NCBI RefSeq assembly: GCF_001483135.1
Contig: NZ_LNAL01000008.1
Coordinates: forward strand, 868,001 to 932,000
DNA: 64,000 bases
Direction: 5' to 3'
From: Solirubrum puertoriconensis
GTDB taxonomy: Bacteria > Bacteroidota > Bacteroidia > Cytophagales > Hymenobacteraceae
Part shown: one piece after another, positions 8,816 through 16,648 of the stretch
Layout of the letters: each line of letters opens with the position of its first letter
How positions within the stretch are numbered: the stretch's first letter is position 1
The notes under the pieces: generated by a model
Told to the model about the DNA's origin: nothing
Seen by the model: only the letters and a program-made list of their open reading frames with translations
Databases searched by the model: none
Position numbers and translations under genes: made by a program

Positions 8816-8850
8816 TTTGAAGTTCACGAAAGCTTTCGTACTTTAACTTC
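8816..8850 (+). promoter_or_regulatory. htrA promoter with palindromic operator in the spacer
   Basis: TTTG (8816-8819), a 19-bp spacer and TACTTTAA (8839-8846) fit the -33/-7 layout of Bacteroidota promoters, with a weak -7 end. The spacer contains the perfect 14-bp palindrome ACGAAAGCTTTCGT (8826-8839). Outer arms GAAGTT (8819-8824) and AACTTC (8845-8850) flank it. A protein bound here would block polymerase, so this is a candidate operator for envelope-stress control of the protease. Confidence 0.5.
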
Positions 8851-8883
8851 AGACTCTCAACTTACTCAATACCTATCTTACCC

Positions 8884-10386
8884 ATGCAAGCCAAACAAAT
8901 GATGCTCGGCCTCATGGCCTCCGCCGTACTAGGTGGGAGCGTGGCCGTGGGCGGGTACAAGCTGCTGGAACCGGACCGCTCAACGGAGCCCCAATCGGTA
9001 GCTTCTGACCCAAACGTGCGCTACACCAGCGCCCTGCGGAATTCAACTTATAACGTGCCCGAGGGCCTAAACTTTGTAGCGGCCGCTTCGGCCGTTACAC
9101 CTGCCGTAGTACACGTAATGACCGAGTACGCCCCGAAGGTGGCCCAGAACGATGCCATTCGTATGGACCCGTTCCTGCGTCAGTTCTTCGGCGACGATTT
9201 TAACGGTTACCACTCGCCGCAACGTGGTCCGCAGGTAGGCTCGGGTTCGGGAGTAATCATTGCGGCCAACGGCTACATCGTTACCAACAACCACGTAATC
9301 GACAAAGCCGACAAGATTGAGGTAGTGCTCGACGACAAGCGCAAGTACAGCGCTACGCTCGTAGGTACCGACCCCACCACCGACTTGGCTCTGCTGAAAG
9401 TAAATGCCGACAACCTGCCCTACGTGCGTTACGGCAACTCCGACCAAGTGAAGGTAGGGGAGTGGGTGCTGGCTGTGGGCAACCCCTTCAACCTGAACTC
9501 AACCGTTACGGCGGGTATCATTTCGGCCAAAGGACGCAACATCAACATCCTGAGCCGCGAAGACCGCATGGGTATTGAGTCGTTCCTGCAAACCGACGCC
9601 GTGGTAAATCCCGGCAACTCGGGCGGTGCGCTCGTAAACCTGAACGGCGACCTGATCGGCATCAACTCGGCCATTGCTTCGCGCACGGGCTCGTTCGAGG
9701 GCTACTCGTTTGCCGTGCCTAGCTCCATCGTTAGCAAGGTGGTTGATGACCTGCTGAAGTATAAAGTGGTGCAGCGCGCTTTGCTGGGTGTGAACATCCG
9801 CGAGGTAGACGCCACCTTGGCTTCGGAGAAAAAGCTGAAGTCGCTCGACGGCGTGTATGTGGTGGGCCTGAGTAAGGGCAGCGCCGCTGCTGATGCCGGC
9901 CTACGCGAAGGCGACATCATCACCGAAATCAACGGTGTGAAGGTGAACACCTCGTCGCAGCTGCAAGAGCAGGTAGCCCGCTTCCGCCCTGGCGACAAGA
10001 TCAAGGTTACCTACGTGCGCGGCGACGACCGCAAGACCACCAACGCTACCTTACGCAACTCGGCCGGTACTACCGACATCGTGCGCGAGGAAACCGCTGC
10101 TACCGTGGAGTATGAAGGCGCCAAGTTCTCGCCGCTAAGCCGGCAGGAAATGAGCCGCCTCGACCTTGAAGGCGGTGCTAAAATCAGCGGCGTGCGTGGC
10201 TCCAACTTCCGCGAAACCGGCATCGGCGACGGGTTCATCATCACCCGCATCGACAAGAACAAGGTGAGTAAGCCGCAGGATGTGAAGCGCTTCCTCGAAG
10301 CCGCTAAGGACAACCAAGGCGCGCTGGTGGAGGGCGTGTACCCCGACGGCCGCAAAGCTTACTACCCCATTGGGCAAGTAGATTAA
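8884..10386 (+). CDS. Periplasmic serine protease / chaperone, HtrA (DegP/Do) family
   Basis: A 500-aa protease that degrades or refolds damaged envelope proteins. Residues 1-27 form a signal peptide or membrane anchor. The trypsin-like domain has the complete triad His137 (TNNHVID), Asp167 (PTTDLALLK) and Ser246 (GNSGGAL). PDZ1 covers about 300-390 (GLREGDIITEINGVKV). A second, more diverged PDZ follows at about 410-495 (FIITRIDKNKVSKPQDVKRFLE). It stands alone between a promoter with a palindromic operator and a strong terminator. Orthologs are often called degQ/degP, but I do not assign a specific symbol. Confidence 0.93.
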   Translation: MQAKQMMLGLMASAVLGGSVAVGGYKLLEPDRSTEPQSVASDPNVRYTSALRNSTYNVPEGLNFVAAASAVTPAVVHVMTEYAPKVAQNDAIRMDPFLRQFFGDDFNGYHSPQRGPQVGSGSGVIIAANGYIVTNNHVIDKADKIEVVLDDKRKYSATLVGTDPTTDLALLKVNADNLPYVRYGNSDQVKVGEWVLAVGNPFNLNSTVTAGIISAKGRNINILSREDRMGIESFLQTDAVVNPGNSGGALVNLNGDLIGINSAIASRTGSFEGYSFAVPSSIVSKVVDDLLKYKVVQRALLGVNIREVDATLASEKKLKSLDGVYVVGLSKGSAAADAGLREGDIITEINGVKVNTSSQLQEQVARFRPGDKIKVTYVRGDDRKTTNATLRNSAGTTDIVREETAATVEYEGAKFSPLSRQEMSRLDLEGGAKISGVRGSNFRETGIGDGFIITRIDKNKVSKPQDVKRFLEAAKDNQGALVEGVYPDGRKAYYPIGQVD

Positions 10387-10404
10387 CTGCCTGCCTCGCA
10401 TGCT

Positions 10405-10435
10405 AAAAGCCCCCGCCACCTAGGCGGGGGCTTTT
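10405..10435 (+). terminator. Terminator after htrA
   Basis: AAAAGCCCCCGCC (10405-10417) pairs with GGCGGGGGCTTTT (10423-10435). The 5-nt loop is part of a CCTAGG motif. Confidence 0.9.
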
Positions 10436-10589
10436 TTGTTAGCTTTGTTTCGACACCAAAACCCGCATTATGCTTCGCCTGGCCGGGAGCTTGCCACCCG
10501 TTTGTTCCTAGGTGTGTGGCCTGCCACCCCGCAGGAGGAGCCACCACCAGCTGGCGCAGCACAACTGCCGAACCATCACAATCCCACCC

Positions 10590-12188
10590 ATGAAACTCGC
10601 CATCGAAGAAGCCACCGCAACCGGCACCGACGTGCAAGACCACGACCACCACGGCATTCGTCAGGTGCTCCGCGAACTAGGTATTCAAGAAATCAACGCT
10701 GCCTACAGCACCGGCCTGCAATGGGGCGGCGAAGGCAACGAGCAAGTACGCAGCATTAGCTCGCCCACCGATGGTAAACTCATCGGCAAGGTGCGCATGG
10801 CCACTGCTCAGGACTACGAGCAGGTGGTGCTGCAAGCCCAGGAAGCGTTTAAAACCTGGCGCGAGGTACCGGCCCCGAAGCGCGGCGAAGTAGTGCGGCA
10901 AATCGGCAACAAGCTACGGCAGTACAAAGAGCCCCTAGGTAAGCTGGTGAGCTACGAGATGGGCAAGATTTTGCAGGAAGGCTTGGGCGAGGTGCAGGAG
11001 ATGATTGACATCTGCGACTTTGCCGTGGGTCTCTCGCGCCAGCTGCACGGCCTCACCATGCACTCGGAGCGCCCCGCCCACCGCATGTACGAGCAGTATC
11101 ACCCCCTAGGTGTTGTGGGCATCATTTCGGCCTTCAACTTCCCGGTAGCGGTGTGGAGCTGGAATGCCATGCTCGCGGCCGTGTGCGGCGACGTGTGCAT
11201 CTGGAAACCTTCCGAAAAAACGCCGCTGGTAGCCGTGGCGGTGCAGCACATCCTGCACGAAGTGCTGCAGGAAAACGAACTGCCCGAAGGCATCTTCAAC
11301 CTGATAGTAGGCGACGCTGAAATTGGCGCGCTGATGGCGGCCGACGAGCGTGTGCCACTGCTATCGGCTACGGGCTCTACCCGCATGGGCAAGAAAGTAG
11401 GAGCCGTAGTGGGTGCCCGCCTAGGCAAGGCGCTGCTCGAGCTAGGCGGCAACAACGCCATTATCCTCACCGCCAACGCCGACCTCGACATTGCCATCCG
11501 GGCGGTGCTGTTTGGCGCCGTGGGCACGGCCGGCCAGCGTTGCACCACCACGCGCCGCCTCATCATCCACGACTCGATTTACGACGATGTAAAGCAGCGC
11601 CTGCTGGCCGCTTACCCCAAGCTGCCCGTAGGCCACCCGCTGCAAGAGGGCAACCTCGTGGGTCCGCTGATCGACCAGGACGCCGTGCGTGGCTTTACGG
11701 AGGCCCTAAGTCGGGTGCAGCAGGAGGGCGGCAAGCTGCTCACGGGCGGCGAGGTACTCAGCGGTGCTGGCTACGAAACCGGCACCTACGTGCAGCCCGC
11801 GCTGGTAGAAGCCGAAAACCACTACCACACGGTGCAGGAAGAAACCTTTGCGCCCATTCTGTACCTCATCCGCTACTCCGGCGACGTGCAGAACGCCATC
11901 GAGCTACAAAACGGCGTACGCCAGGGCTTGTCGTCTTCGATCTTCTCGCTGAACATGCGCGAAACCGAGGCTTTCCTGGCAGCCACCGGCTCCGACTGCG
12001 GTATCGCCAACGTGAACATCGGCACCTCGGGTGCCGAAATCGGCGGGGCATTCGGGGGCGAAAAGGAAACCGGCGGCGGCCGCGAATCGGGTTCCGATGC
12101 TTGGAAAATTTACATGCGTCGCCAAACCAACACCATCAACTACAGCACGCAGCTGCCGTTGGCGCAGGGTATCAAGTTCGATATCTAA
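10590..12188 (+). CDS. Antiquitin-type aldehyde dehydrogenase (aminoadipate-semialdehyde dehydrogenase-like)
   Basis: A 532-aa NAD(P)-dependent aldehyde dehydrogenase. The catalytic Cys318 is in GQRCTTTRR and the general base Glu284 is in ELGGNN. ATGSTRMG is the cofactor-binding turn. The long N-terminus and the phrases NFPVAVWSWNAMLA and GEKETGGGRESGSD match the ALDH7 (antiquitin) branch. That branch oxidises L-2-aminoadipate 6-semialdehyde (piperideine-6-carboxylate) in lysine breakdown. The ATG at 10590 gives a normal N-terminus; upstream in-frame residues are Pro/Arg/His-rich and not family-like. No other lysine-catabolic gene is adjacent, so the substrate is inferred from family only. 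Confidence 0.9.
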   Translation: MKLAIEEATATGTDVQDHDHHGIRQVLRELGIQEINAAYSTGLQWGGEGNEQVRSISSPTDGKLIGKVRMATAQDYEQVVLQAQEAFKTWREVPAPKRGEVVRQIGNKLRQYKEPLGKLVSYEMGKILQEGLGEVQEMIDICDFAVGLSRQLHGLTMHSERPAHRMYEQYHPLGVVGIISAFNFPVAVWSWNAMLAAVCGDVCIWKPSEKTPLVAVAVQHILHEVLQENELPEGIFNLIVGDAEIGALMAADERVPLLSATGSTRMGKKVGAVVGARLGKALLELGGNNAIILTANADLDIAIRAVLFGAVGTAGQRCTTTRRLIIHDSIYDDVKQRLLAAYPKLPVGHPLQEGNLVGPLIDQDAVRGFTEALSRVQQEGGKLLTGGEVLSGAGYETGTYVQPALVEAENHYHTVQEETFAPILYLIRYSGDVQNAIELQNGVRQGLSSSIFSLNMRETEAFLAATGSDCGIANVNIGTSGAEIGGAFGGEKETGGGRESGSDAWKIYMRRQTNTINYSTQLPLAQGIKFDI

Positions 12189-12205
12189 GCTGCCCGCAAC
12201 GCGCC

Positions 12206-12268
12206 GCCACCGCTAAAAAACAAAGGGCTGCCCCGTATTGGGGCAGCCTTTGTTTTTTAGCGGTGGCG
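12206..12268. terminator. Very long bidirectional hairpin between convergent genes
   Basis: A stem of about 29 bp with a single one-base bulge (left arm 12205-12234, right arm 12240-12268) and a 5-nt loop. A-runs on the left and T-runs on the right let it end transcription from both sides, the aldehyde dehydrogenase (+) and the lipoprotein (-). Confidence 0.9.
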
Positions 12269-12296
12269 CACCTAGGATACTGGGCTTTGCGGCCAT

Positions 12297-12857
12297 TTAT
12301 TTGGCCAGCTCCACATCGCCGTGGCCTTTGCAGAGGTAGCCCAGTGCGCCGGAGTGCTCCTCGTTGTACATCACGTAGTACAGGCGGTAGGTTTTCCCTT
12401 TGTCGAGCTTGGGCGCGTCAAGCACCAGTGCGAAATCGAGCAGCAGGCCGGCGGCACCCGACACGGAGTTTTCGGAGCGCAGCGTGCCGGTTTGCATCAC
12501 GCGGTAGCGCTTATCCACGAGCACGTAGCGGATGCGCGGCCGCACGGGGCCATTAGGCTGAAAATCGGCAGCGAAGTTGGCGAACTTGGGAGCCGGGTTG
12601 GGGTAGAGTACAAACCGCGCGTTGCTGAGCCGCGGACTGTTGGGGCCATCAATGGCGAAAGACAAATCTTTGAACAGCTCCCGCTCCTGCTTATCCCAAC
12701 TCAGGTCGGTGGTCCACTCGCTGCTGTCGGTGCGGCCCGTGGTGCGGCCTTGGGCGTCGGTGCGCGTAATGCCGCCGTCGTCGCCAAAATCCAGTTTTTC
12801 GCAGCCAGCCAACGGCAAGGCCAGCAAGAGCAGGTATCCGAAAAAGCGAGTGCGCAT
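12297..12857 (-). CDS. Hypothetical lipoprotein, 186 aa
   Basis: A signal peptide of about 18 residues ends in the lipobox LAGC, so the protein is a predicted lipoprotein. A short Asp/Gly/Thr-rich linker precedes a beta-rich domain (RIRYVLVDKRYRVMQTG, KTYRLYYVMYNEEHSG). The C-terminus, GYLCKGHGDVELAK, contains a lone Cys and a KGHGD motif. No family is recognised. A decayed scrap of a paralogue of its C-terminus lies upstream at 13014-13091. Confidence 0.75.
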   Translation of the reverse strand: MRTRFFGYLLLLALPLAGCEKLDFGDDGGITRTDAQGRTTGRTDSSEWTTDLSWDKQERELFKDLSFAIDGPNSPRLSNARFVLYPNPAPKFANFAADFQPNGPVRPRIRYVLVDKRYRVMQTGTLRSENSVSGAAGLLLDFALVLDAPKLDKGKTYRLYYVMYNEEHSGALGYLCKGHGDVELAK

Positions 12858-13013
12858 ACGCCGGTGCGGTTACAGGTGAAACAAGCCGCCGGCCTAGTCG
12901 GCGGCAAACACAGCCGCAACTTACCCCGAGTTTGGCAACGTGCAAACACCCCCTAGGGCCAGCGTACAGGCTCCGTGTGGCGGGCACGCAGGAAAAGCTA
13001 TTAACAACTGATC

Positions 13014-13091
13014 TTACATGTCGCCGTGGCCTTTGAGGTGCAGTTGGTTCTTGGCGTCGGACACCACTTAGTACAAGCGGTAAAGCTTTCC
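13014..13091 (-). pseudogene. Remnant of a paralogue of the 12297-12857 lipoprotein C-terminus
   Basis: On the minus strand this stretch reads GKLYRLY, stop, VVSDAKNQLHLKGHGDM, stop. The intact lipoprotein has GKTYRLYYVMYNEEHSGALG..CKGHGD, so GK-YRLY and KGHGD line up in order with an in-frame stop (TAA) in place of a Tyr codon. Nothing resembling the rest of the gene was found upstream. It looks like the tail end of a duplicated gene that has decayed. Confidence 0.65.
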
Positions 13092-13265
13092 TAGCTAATG
13101 GGTTCATAAAATCAGATCTACAAAACGCTGCTTGCTGATGCGGTGAGCTCCGCAGAACAAATATGGTCGGCGGTACCTAGGGAACTTTCAAGCTCCGTGC
13201 AACCTCAAGTTAGGTGCAGGGTCTTTGGAGTGCTGATGATCAGGAGAGTGGAAAATATCCCGACG

Positions 13266-13895
13266 ATGTCCGACCTTTATCATCCACCTTCCGCCATTAG
13301 CGAACCTCCGCAACCAACTGCTGCGCCTATGGAAGCTGTTGCCTACGTTGATATTAATGCTCCCCTTGTGGAGCGCTGCCGCCTCGGCGACCGGCGCGCC
13401 CAAGCCGAGATTTACAAGCGCTACGCCAAAGCCATGTTCAACGCCTCGTTGCGCATAACCGGCGATTATGCCGAGGCCGAAGACGTGCTGCAAGAGTCGT
13501 TTTTGAGCGCGTTTCGCGAGCTACACACCTACAAGGGCGACTCGTCGTTCGGCTCGTGGCTGAAGCGCATTGTTATCAACAAAAGCATCAACTGTTTGCG
13601 CAACCGCCGCCTGCAGTTGGTGCCCCTAGCCGAGCAGCACGATGGTGTAGGTTCGGAGGAGGCCGTAACTCCGGGCGAGGTAGACGACGTACAGTGGCGG
13701 GCCGATGTGCTGCGCCGCTGCATACAGGAGCTGCCCGATGGCTACCGCCTCGTGCTGACGCTGTACCTGCTCGAAGGCTACGACCACGGCGAAATCGCCA
13801 CCATTCTGGACATTACCGAGTCTACTTCCAAGTCGCAATACAGCCGCGCCCGTAAAAAGCTTTTGGAGCTGGCGCGCGAACACGGCTTGTCTTAA
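13266..13895 (+). CDS. ECF-type RNA polymerase sigma factor
   Basis: A 209-aa sigma-70 family factor. Region 2 lies at about 35-100 (RRAQAEIYKRYAKAMFNASLRI, AEDVLQESFLSAF), and region 4 at about 145-205 (LPDGYRLVLTLYLLEGYDHGEIATIL, SKSQYSRARKKL), a helix-turn-helix for the -35 element. The ATG at 13266 is preferred; a second ATG at 13329 would also leave region 2 intact, and the frame is open upstream to 13143. Two cotranscribed genes follow, a single-pass membrane protein probably acting as its anti-sigma factor and an exported protein, so this is probably a small envelope-signalling operon. Confidence 0.93.
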   Translation: MSDLYHPPSAISEPPQPTAAPMEAVAYVDINAPLVERCRLGDRRAQAEIYKRYAKAMFNASLRITGDYAEAEDVLQESFLSAFRELHTYKGDSSFGSWLKRIVINKSINCLRNRRLQLVPLAEQHDGVGSEEAVTPGEVDDVQWRADVLRRCIQELPDGYRLVLTLYLLEGYDHGEIATILDITESTSKSQYSRARKKLLELAREHGLS

Positions 13896-13978
13896 TTGTT
13901 TCACTGAACAGCGGCCAGTAGGGCGCCCACCCAACCTCAACAGCGCCCCCGGCCGCGGGGAGCCACGTGCGAAAGACC

Positions 13979-14737
13979 ATGACTGTCATGAAACCTAACT
14001 CCGGACTAGAAGGCTTTGTGGAGCGGCACCGCGCCGACTTCGACAACTTCGAGCCGCGTGCCGACTTGTGGGACGCCATCGAAGCACGCCTGGATGAGCC
14101 GGCCGACGAGGACGAAACGCCCACCCACGTTTTGCCCCTCAACCCGACTGTTTCACCCACCCACCTCGATACTCCTGCCGCTACTACGCCCTCGTTTGCG
14201 TGGCAGCGCTACGTAGCCGCCGCGGCGGTTGCCATTACGCTGCTGGCCGGCGGCTACGGCCTGCGCCGTGCCGATGAGCTGAGCTCGTCGTCGGCCACGC
14301 TTGCCAGTGCTGCCGATGTACTGCCCGCCATGGAGCAACAGCCCAGTGCTGTGGCCGAGGTAGTAGGAGCCCCCGAGCCCATGGCTGTATCGGCTGGCCA
14401 ACCGGCCGAGCAACGCCTGGCTTCGTCGGTGCGCCGCATGGAGGCTTACTACGCTTCGCAGATTCTGGAAAAGCAACACGAGTTGCGCCAGCTCGACGAA
14501 AGCGCTGCGCCAGGCACCATGCCCCAGGCCGCCGACTGGATACACGAGCTGACGGCACTGGACTCGACCTACCGGCAACTGCGCACCGAGCTGTACCGCA
14601 ACCCCGACCCGGATGCGGTGCTCGAGGCCATGAACCGCAACCTGCAAATCCGGCTGGATATCCTGAACCAGCAACTCCGTACCCGCGAGCAAATTCGCCA
14701 GTACCACGACGAGTCATACGCCGAGGTATCCAAATAA
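13979..14737 (+). CDS. Single-pass membrane protein, probable anti-sigma factor
   Basis: A protein of about 252 aa with a cytosolic N-terminus (FVERHRADFDNFEPRADLWDAIEARL), one membrane segment at about 78-96 (YVAAAAVAITLLAGGYGL) and an outer coiled-coil-rich part (about 150-250) dense in Glu/Gln/Arg. This topology plus position 83 bp behind an ECF sigma gene suggests an anti-sigma factor. No zinc-binding HxxxCxxC is visible, so it is not of the classical ZAS type. Start codons at 13967 (GTG), 13979 and 13988 (ATG) are all possible. Confidence 0.65.
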   Translation: MTVMKPNSGLEGFVERHRADFDNFEPRADLWDAIEARLDEPADEDETPTHVLPLNPTVSPTHLDTPAATTPSFAWQRYVAAAAVAITLLAGGYGLRRADELSSSSATLASAADVLPAMEQQPSAVAEVVGAPEPMAVSAGQPAEQRLASSVRRMEAYYASQILEKQHELRQLDESAAPGTMPQAADWIHELTALDSTYRQLRTELYRNPDPDAVLEAMNRNLQIRLDILNQQLRTREQIRQYHDESYAEVSK

Positions 14738-14754
14738 TCCCGCTTACCCACGCC

Positions 14755-15999
14755 ATGCGTTCTTTGCTCCGACCTTCTTCGCGCTGGGCGCTGCCGTTGC
14801 TGGCTGCCCTGGCCGCCTTTGCCGCCCCGGCGGCAGCTCAGGTGCGGGCGTCGGCACTGGTAGGCGGCTTTGTGCAGCCTTGCCCCGAGGTCCGCTATTG
14901 GGATCAGCCCACGCCCGACGCGTTTTTTCAGCAGGTACAACAAAACGGCGCTCAGCCCGATCCGGCCGCGGCTCCACTGCCCGCCTTCGAGAAGAGCCGC
15001 AAAATCAGCCGCACGTTTAAAGCTGTTCCGGGCCGTCAGTTTACGCTCGATACCCGTTACGGCCGCGTGCAGGTGAATACCTGGAGCCGTAACGAGATCA
15101 AGACGGAGGTTGACATCATTGCCCGCGCCGAGGAAGAAGCCAAAGCGCAGCAACTGCTCGATATGATTCAGGTGCTGATGCAGGAGCAGCCCGGCCCCGA
15201 AGGCGGGGTGGTGGTACAAACCCGCTTAGGCGAAATGCCGCGCGAGTGCTACAGCCGCCAGCGTCTCTACGAAATCAACTACACGGTTTGGATGCCGAAG
15301 AACACGCCTTTGAAAGTGCGCAACAGCTTCGGCGACGTAAGCCTGACCGGCGACCTTACCGGCCCTGCCGACCTAAGCGTATGCTACGGCAGTCTGCGCA
15401 CGGCCCGGCTCGATGGGCCACGTAATAGTGTCCGCATCAACAACGGCGCCGCCGCGGTGCAATATGCGCGCCAAGCTACCCTCGAGGCCAACCACTCTCG
15501 CCTGCGCCTTGAAGAAGGCCAAGTGGTGGATTTGCGCAACAACGGTTCCGACATCGACATTGGAACCGTGGAAAGCTTGGCAGTGCACAGCAAGTACGGC
15601 GACGTGAACCTAGGCACCGTGCGCTCGTTGCAGGGCACCACCGGCTACTCGCGCTTCAGTGTGTATAAGGTTTCTGAGCAGCTCGACATGAAGGTGCAAT
15701 ACTGCCCTGCTTTTGAGGTGCGCACCACCGGCCCCAACTTCCGCCGCATCAACGTAGATGGCGGTTACAGCACCATCTTGTTGAACTTCCCCGACAACGC
15801 CGGCTTCGTGTTCGATGTAAATTCCGAAAACGGCAAGGTGCAGATGGACAAGCGCTTCGTGAAAGTAAGAACCGAGGAGAATAGCTCGTCGCTAACGGAG
15901 GTGCAAGGCCAGTACGGCGTGGTGCAAGCCCGCCCAACCCGCCCCGCGAGCAGCGTCAACATCAAAACCCGCTACAGCAACGTTAGCTTCAACCGCTAG
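14755..15999 (+). CDS. Exported repeat-rich beta protein (DUF4097-like)
   Basis: A 414-aa protein with a signal peptide ending at PAAAQ. The mature protein has many short repeated strands of the type YGRVQVNTW, FGDVSLTGDL, YGSLRTARL and YGDVNLGTV, spaced about 20 residues. This fits a solenoid or beta-helix like the DUF4097 adhesin-like family. It follows the anti-sigma-like gene by 17 bp and may be the envelope target or sensor of the sigma system. DUF4097 membership is a pattern-based call, not certain. Confidence 0.65.
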   Translation: MRSLLRPSSRWALPLLAALAAFAAPAAAQVRASALVGGFVQPCPEVRYWDQPTPDAFFQQVQQNGAQPDPAAAPLPAFEKSRKISRTFKAVPGRQFTLDTRYGRVQVNTWSRNEIKTEVDIIARAEEEAKAQQLLDMIQVLMQEQPGPEGGVVVQTRLGEMPRECYSRQRLYEINYTVWMPKNTPLKVRNSFGDVSLTGDLTGPADLSVCYGSLRTARLDGPRNSVRINNGAAAVQYARQATLEANHSRLRLEEGQVVDLRNNGSDIDIGTVESLAVHSKYGDVNLGTVRSLQGTTGYSRFSVYKVSEQLDMKVQYCPAFEVRTTGPNFRRINVDGGYSTILLNFPDNAGFVFDVNSENGKVQMDKRFVKVRTEENSSSLTEVQGQYGVVQARPTRPASSVNIKTRYSNVSFNR

Positions 16000-16031
16000 G
16001 CCATGGCCCTAGGTGGGCTACGTAGCAACCG

Positions 16032-16063
16032 AACCAAGAGCCGGCACCCGCCGGCTCTTGGTT
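16032..16063 (+). terminator. Terminator of the sigma-factor operon
   Basis: AACCAAGAGCCGG (16032-16044) pairs with CCGGCTCTTGGTT (16051-16063), then six more T. Confidence 0.9.
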
Positions 16064-16108
16064 TTTTTAGCTCTTGCTATTTGCGCCGCGGCGCATGAGC
16101 TTAGGCAG

Positions 16109-16116
16109 TAGCTTTG
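16109..16116 (+). promoter_or_regulatory. -7 box (TAGCTTTG), 4 nt before the ATG
   Basis: A perfect TAnnTTTG match 4 nt upstream of the start codon of the exported PCC-domain gene. It predicts a leaderless transcript, as for deoC. Confidence 0.5.
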
Positions 16117-16120
16117 CTGC

Positions 16121-16648
16121 ATGCGCTTATTCCTGCCGTTGCTTTGCCTGATGCTAGCTTTCGTAGCCGGGCACGCCCAAACCACTGCTGCCATGCAAAG
16201 CCCAACCGTTACCAAGTCGAGCATGCATACGCTAACGCTGCGCCTGCGGCCGGGCCAAGACCTCAGGCAGCAGCTCACGGCTTTGGTAAAGGCCGAAGGG
16301 ATTAAGGCCGGAGCGATGCTGACGTGCGTGGGGAGCCTTACGCAGGTAACCTTGCGCTTGGCCAACCAAGAAGTCCCAACGGAGTACCGCGGGCACTTCG
16401 AGATTGTGTCGTTGGTAGGTACGTTGGCCGAAAGCGGCAGCCATTTGCACCTATCGGTGGCCGACTCCACGGGGCGCACCAGTGGTGGCCACCTGCTCGA
16501 CGGTAACCTTGTCTACACCACCGCCGAGATTGTGGTAGGAGTGCTCGACGACGTAGAGTTCCGGCGCGAAGAAGACCCAATTTTCGGCTATAAGGAGCTC
16601 ACCGTACGGCCTAGGGCACACCGCAAAGCTGGTAAGCGCAAGCCTTAG
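16121..16648 (+). CDS. Exported PCC (DUF296)-domain protein
   Basis: A 175-aa protein with an N-terminal hydrophobic signal peptide (LFLPLLCLMLAFVAGHAQ). The rest, about 35-165, is a PCC/DUF296 domain, with motifs LRPGQDL, GAMLTCVGSLTQVTLRL, FEIVSLVGTLAESGSHLHLSV and GGHLLDGNLVYTTAEIVVG. PCC domains occur in cytosolic proteins and in plant AT-hook proteins as trimers. An exported version is unusual and its ligand unknown. The tail is Arg/Lys-rich. Its stop overlaps the end of the convergent lipoprotein gene by 4 bp. Confidence 0.8.
   Translation: MRLFLPLLCLMLAFVAGHAQTTAAMQSPTVTKSSMHTLTLRLRPGQDLRQQLTALVKAEGIKAGAMLTCVGSLTQVTLRLANQEVPTEYRGHFEIVSLVGTLAESGSHLHLSVADSTGRTSGGHLLDGNLVYTTAEIVVGVLDDVEFRREEDPIFGYKELTVRPRAHRKAGKRKP

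Noticed and set aside
12321-12956. 211-codon plus-strand ORF opposite the 12297-12857 lipoprotein
   Set aside because: The minus-strand frame has a signal peptide and lipobox; the plus frame does not look like a protein.
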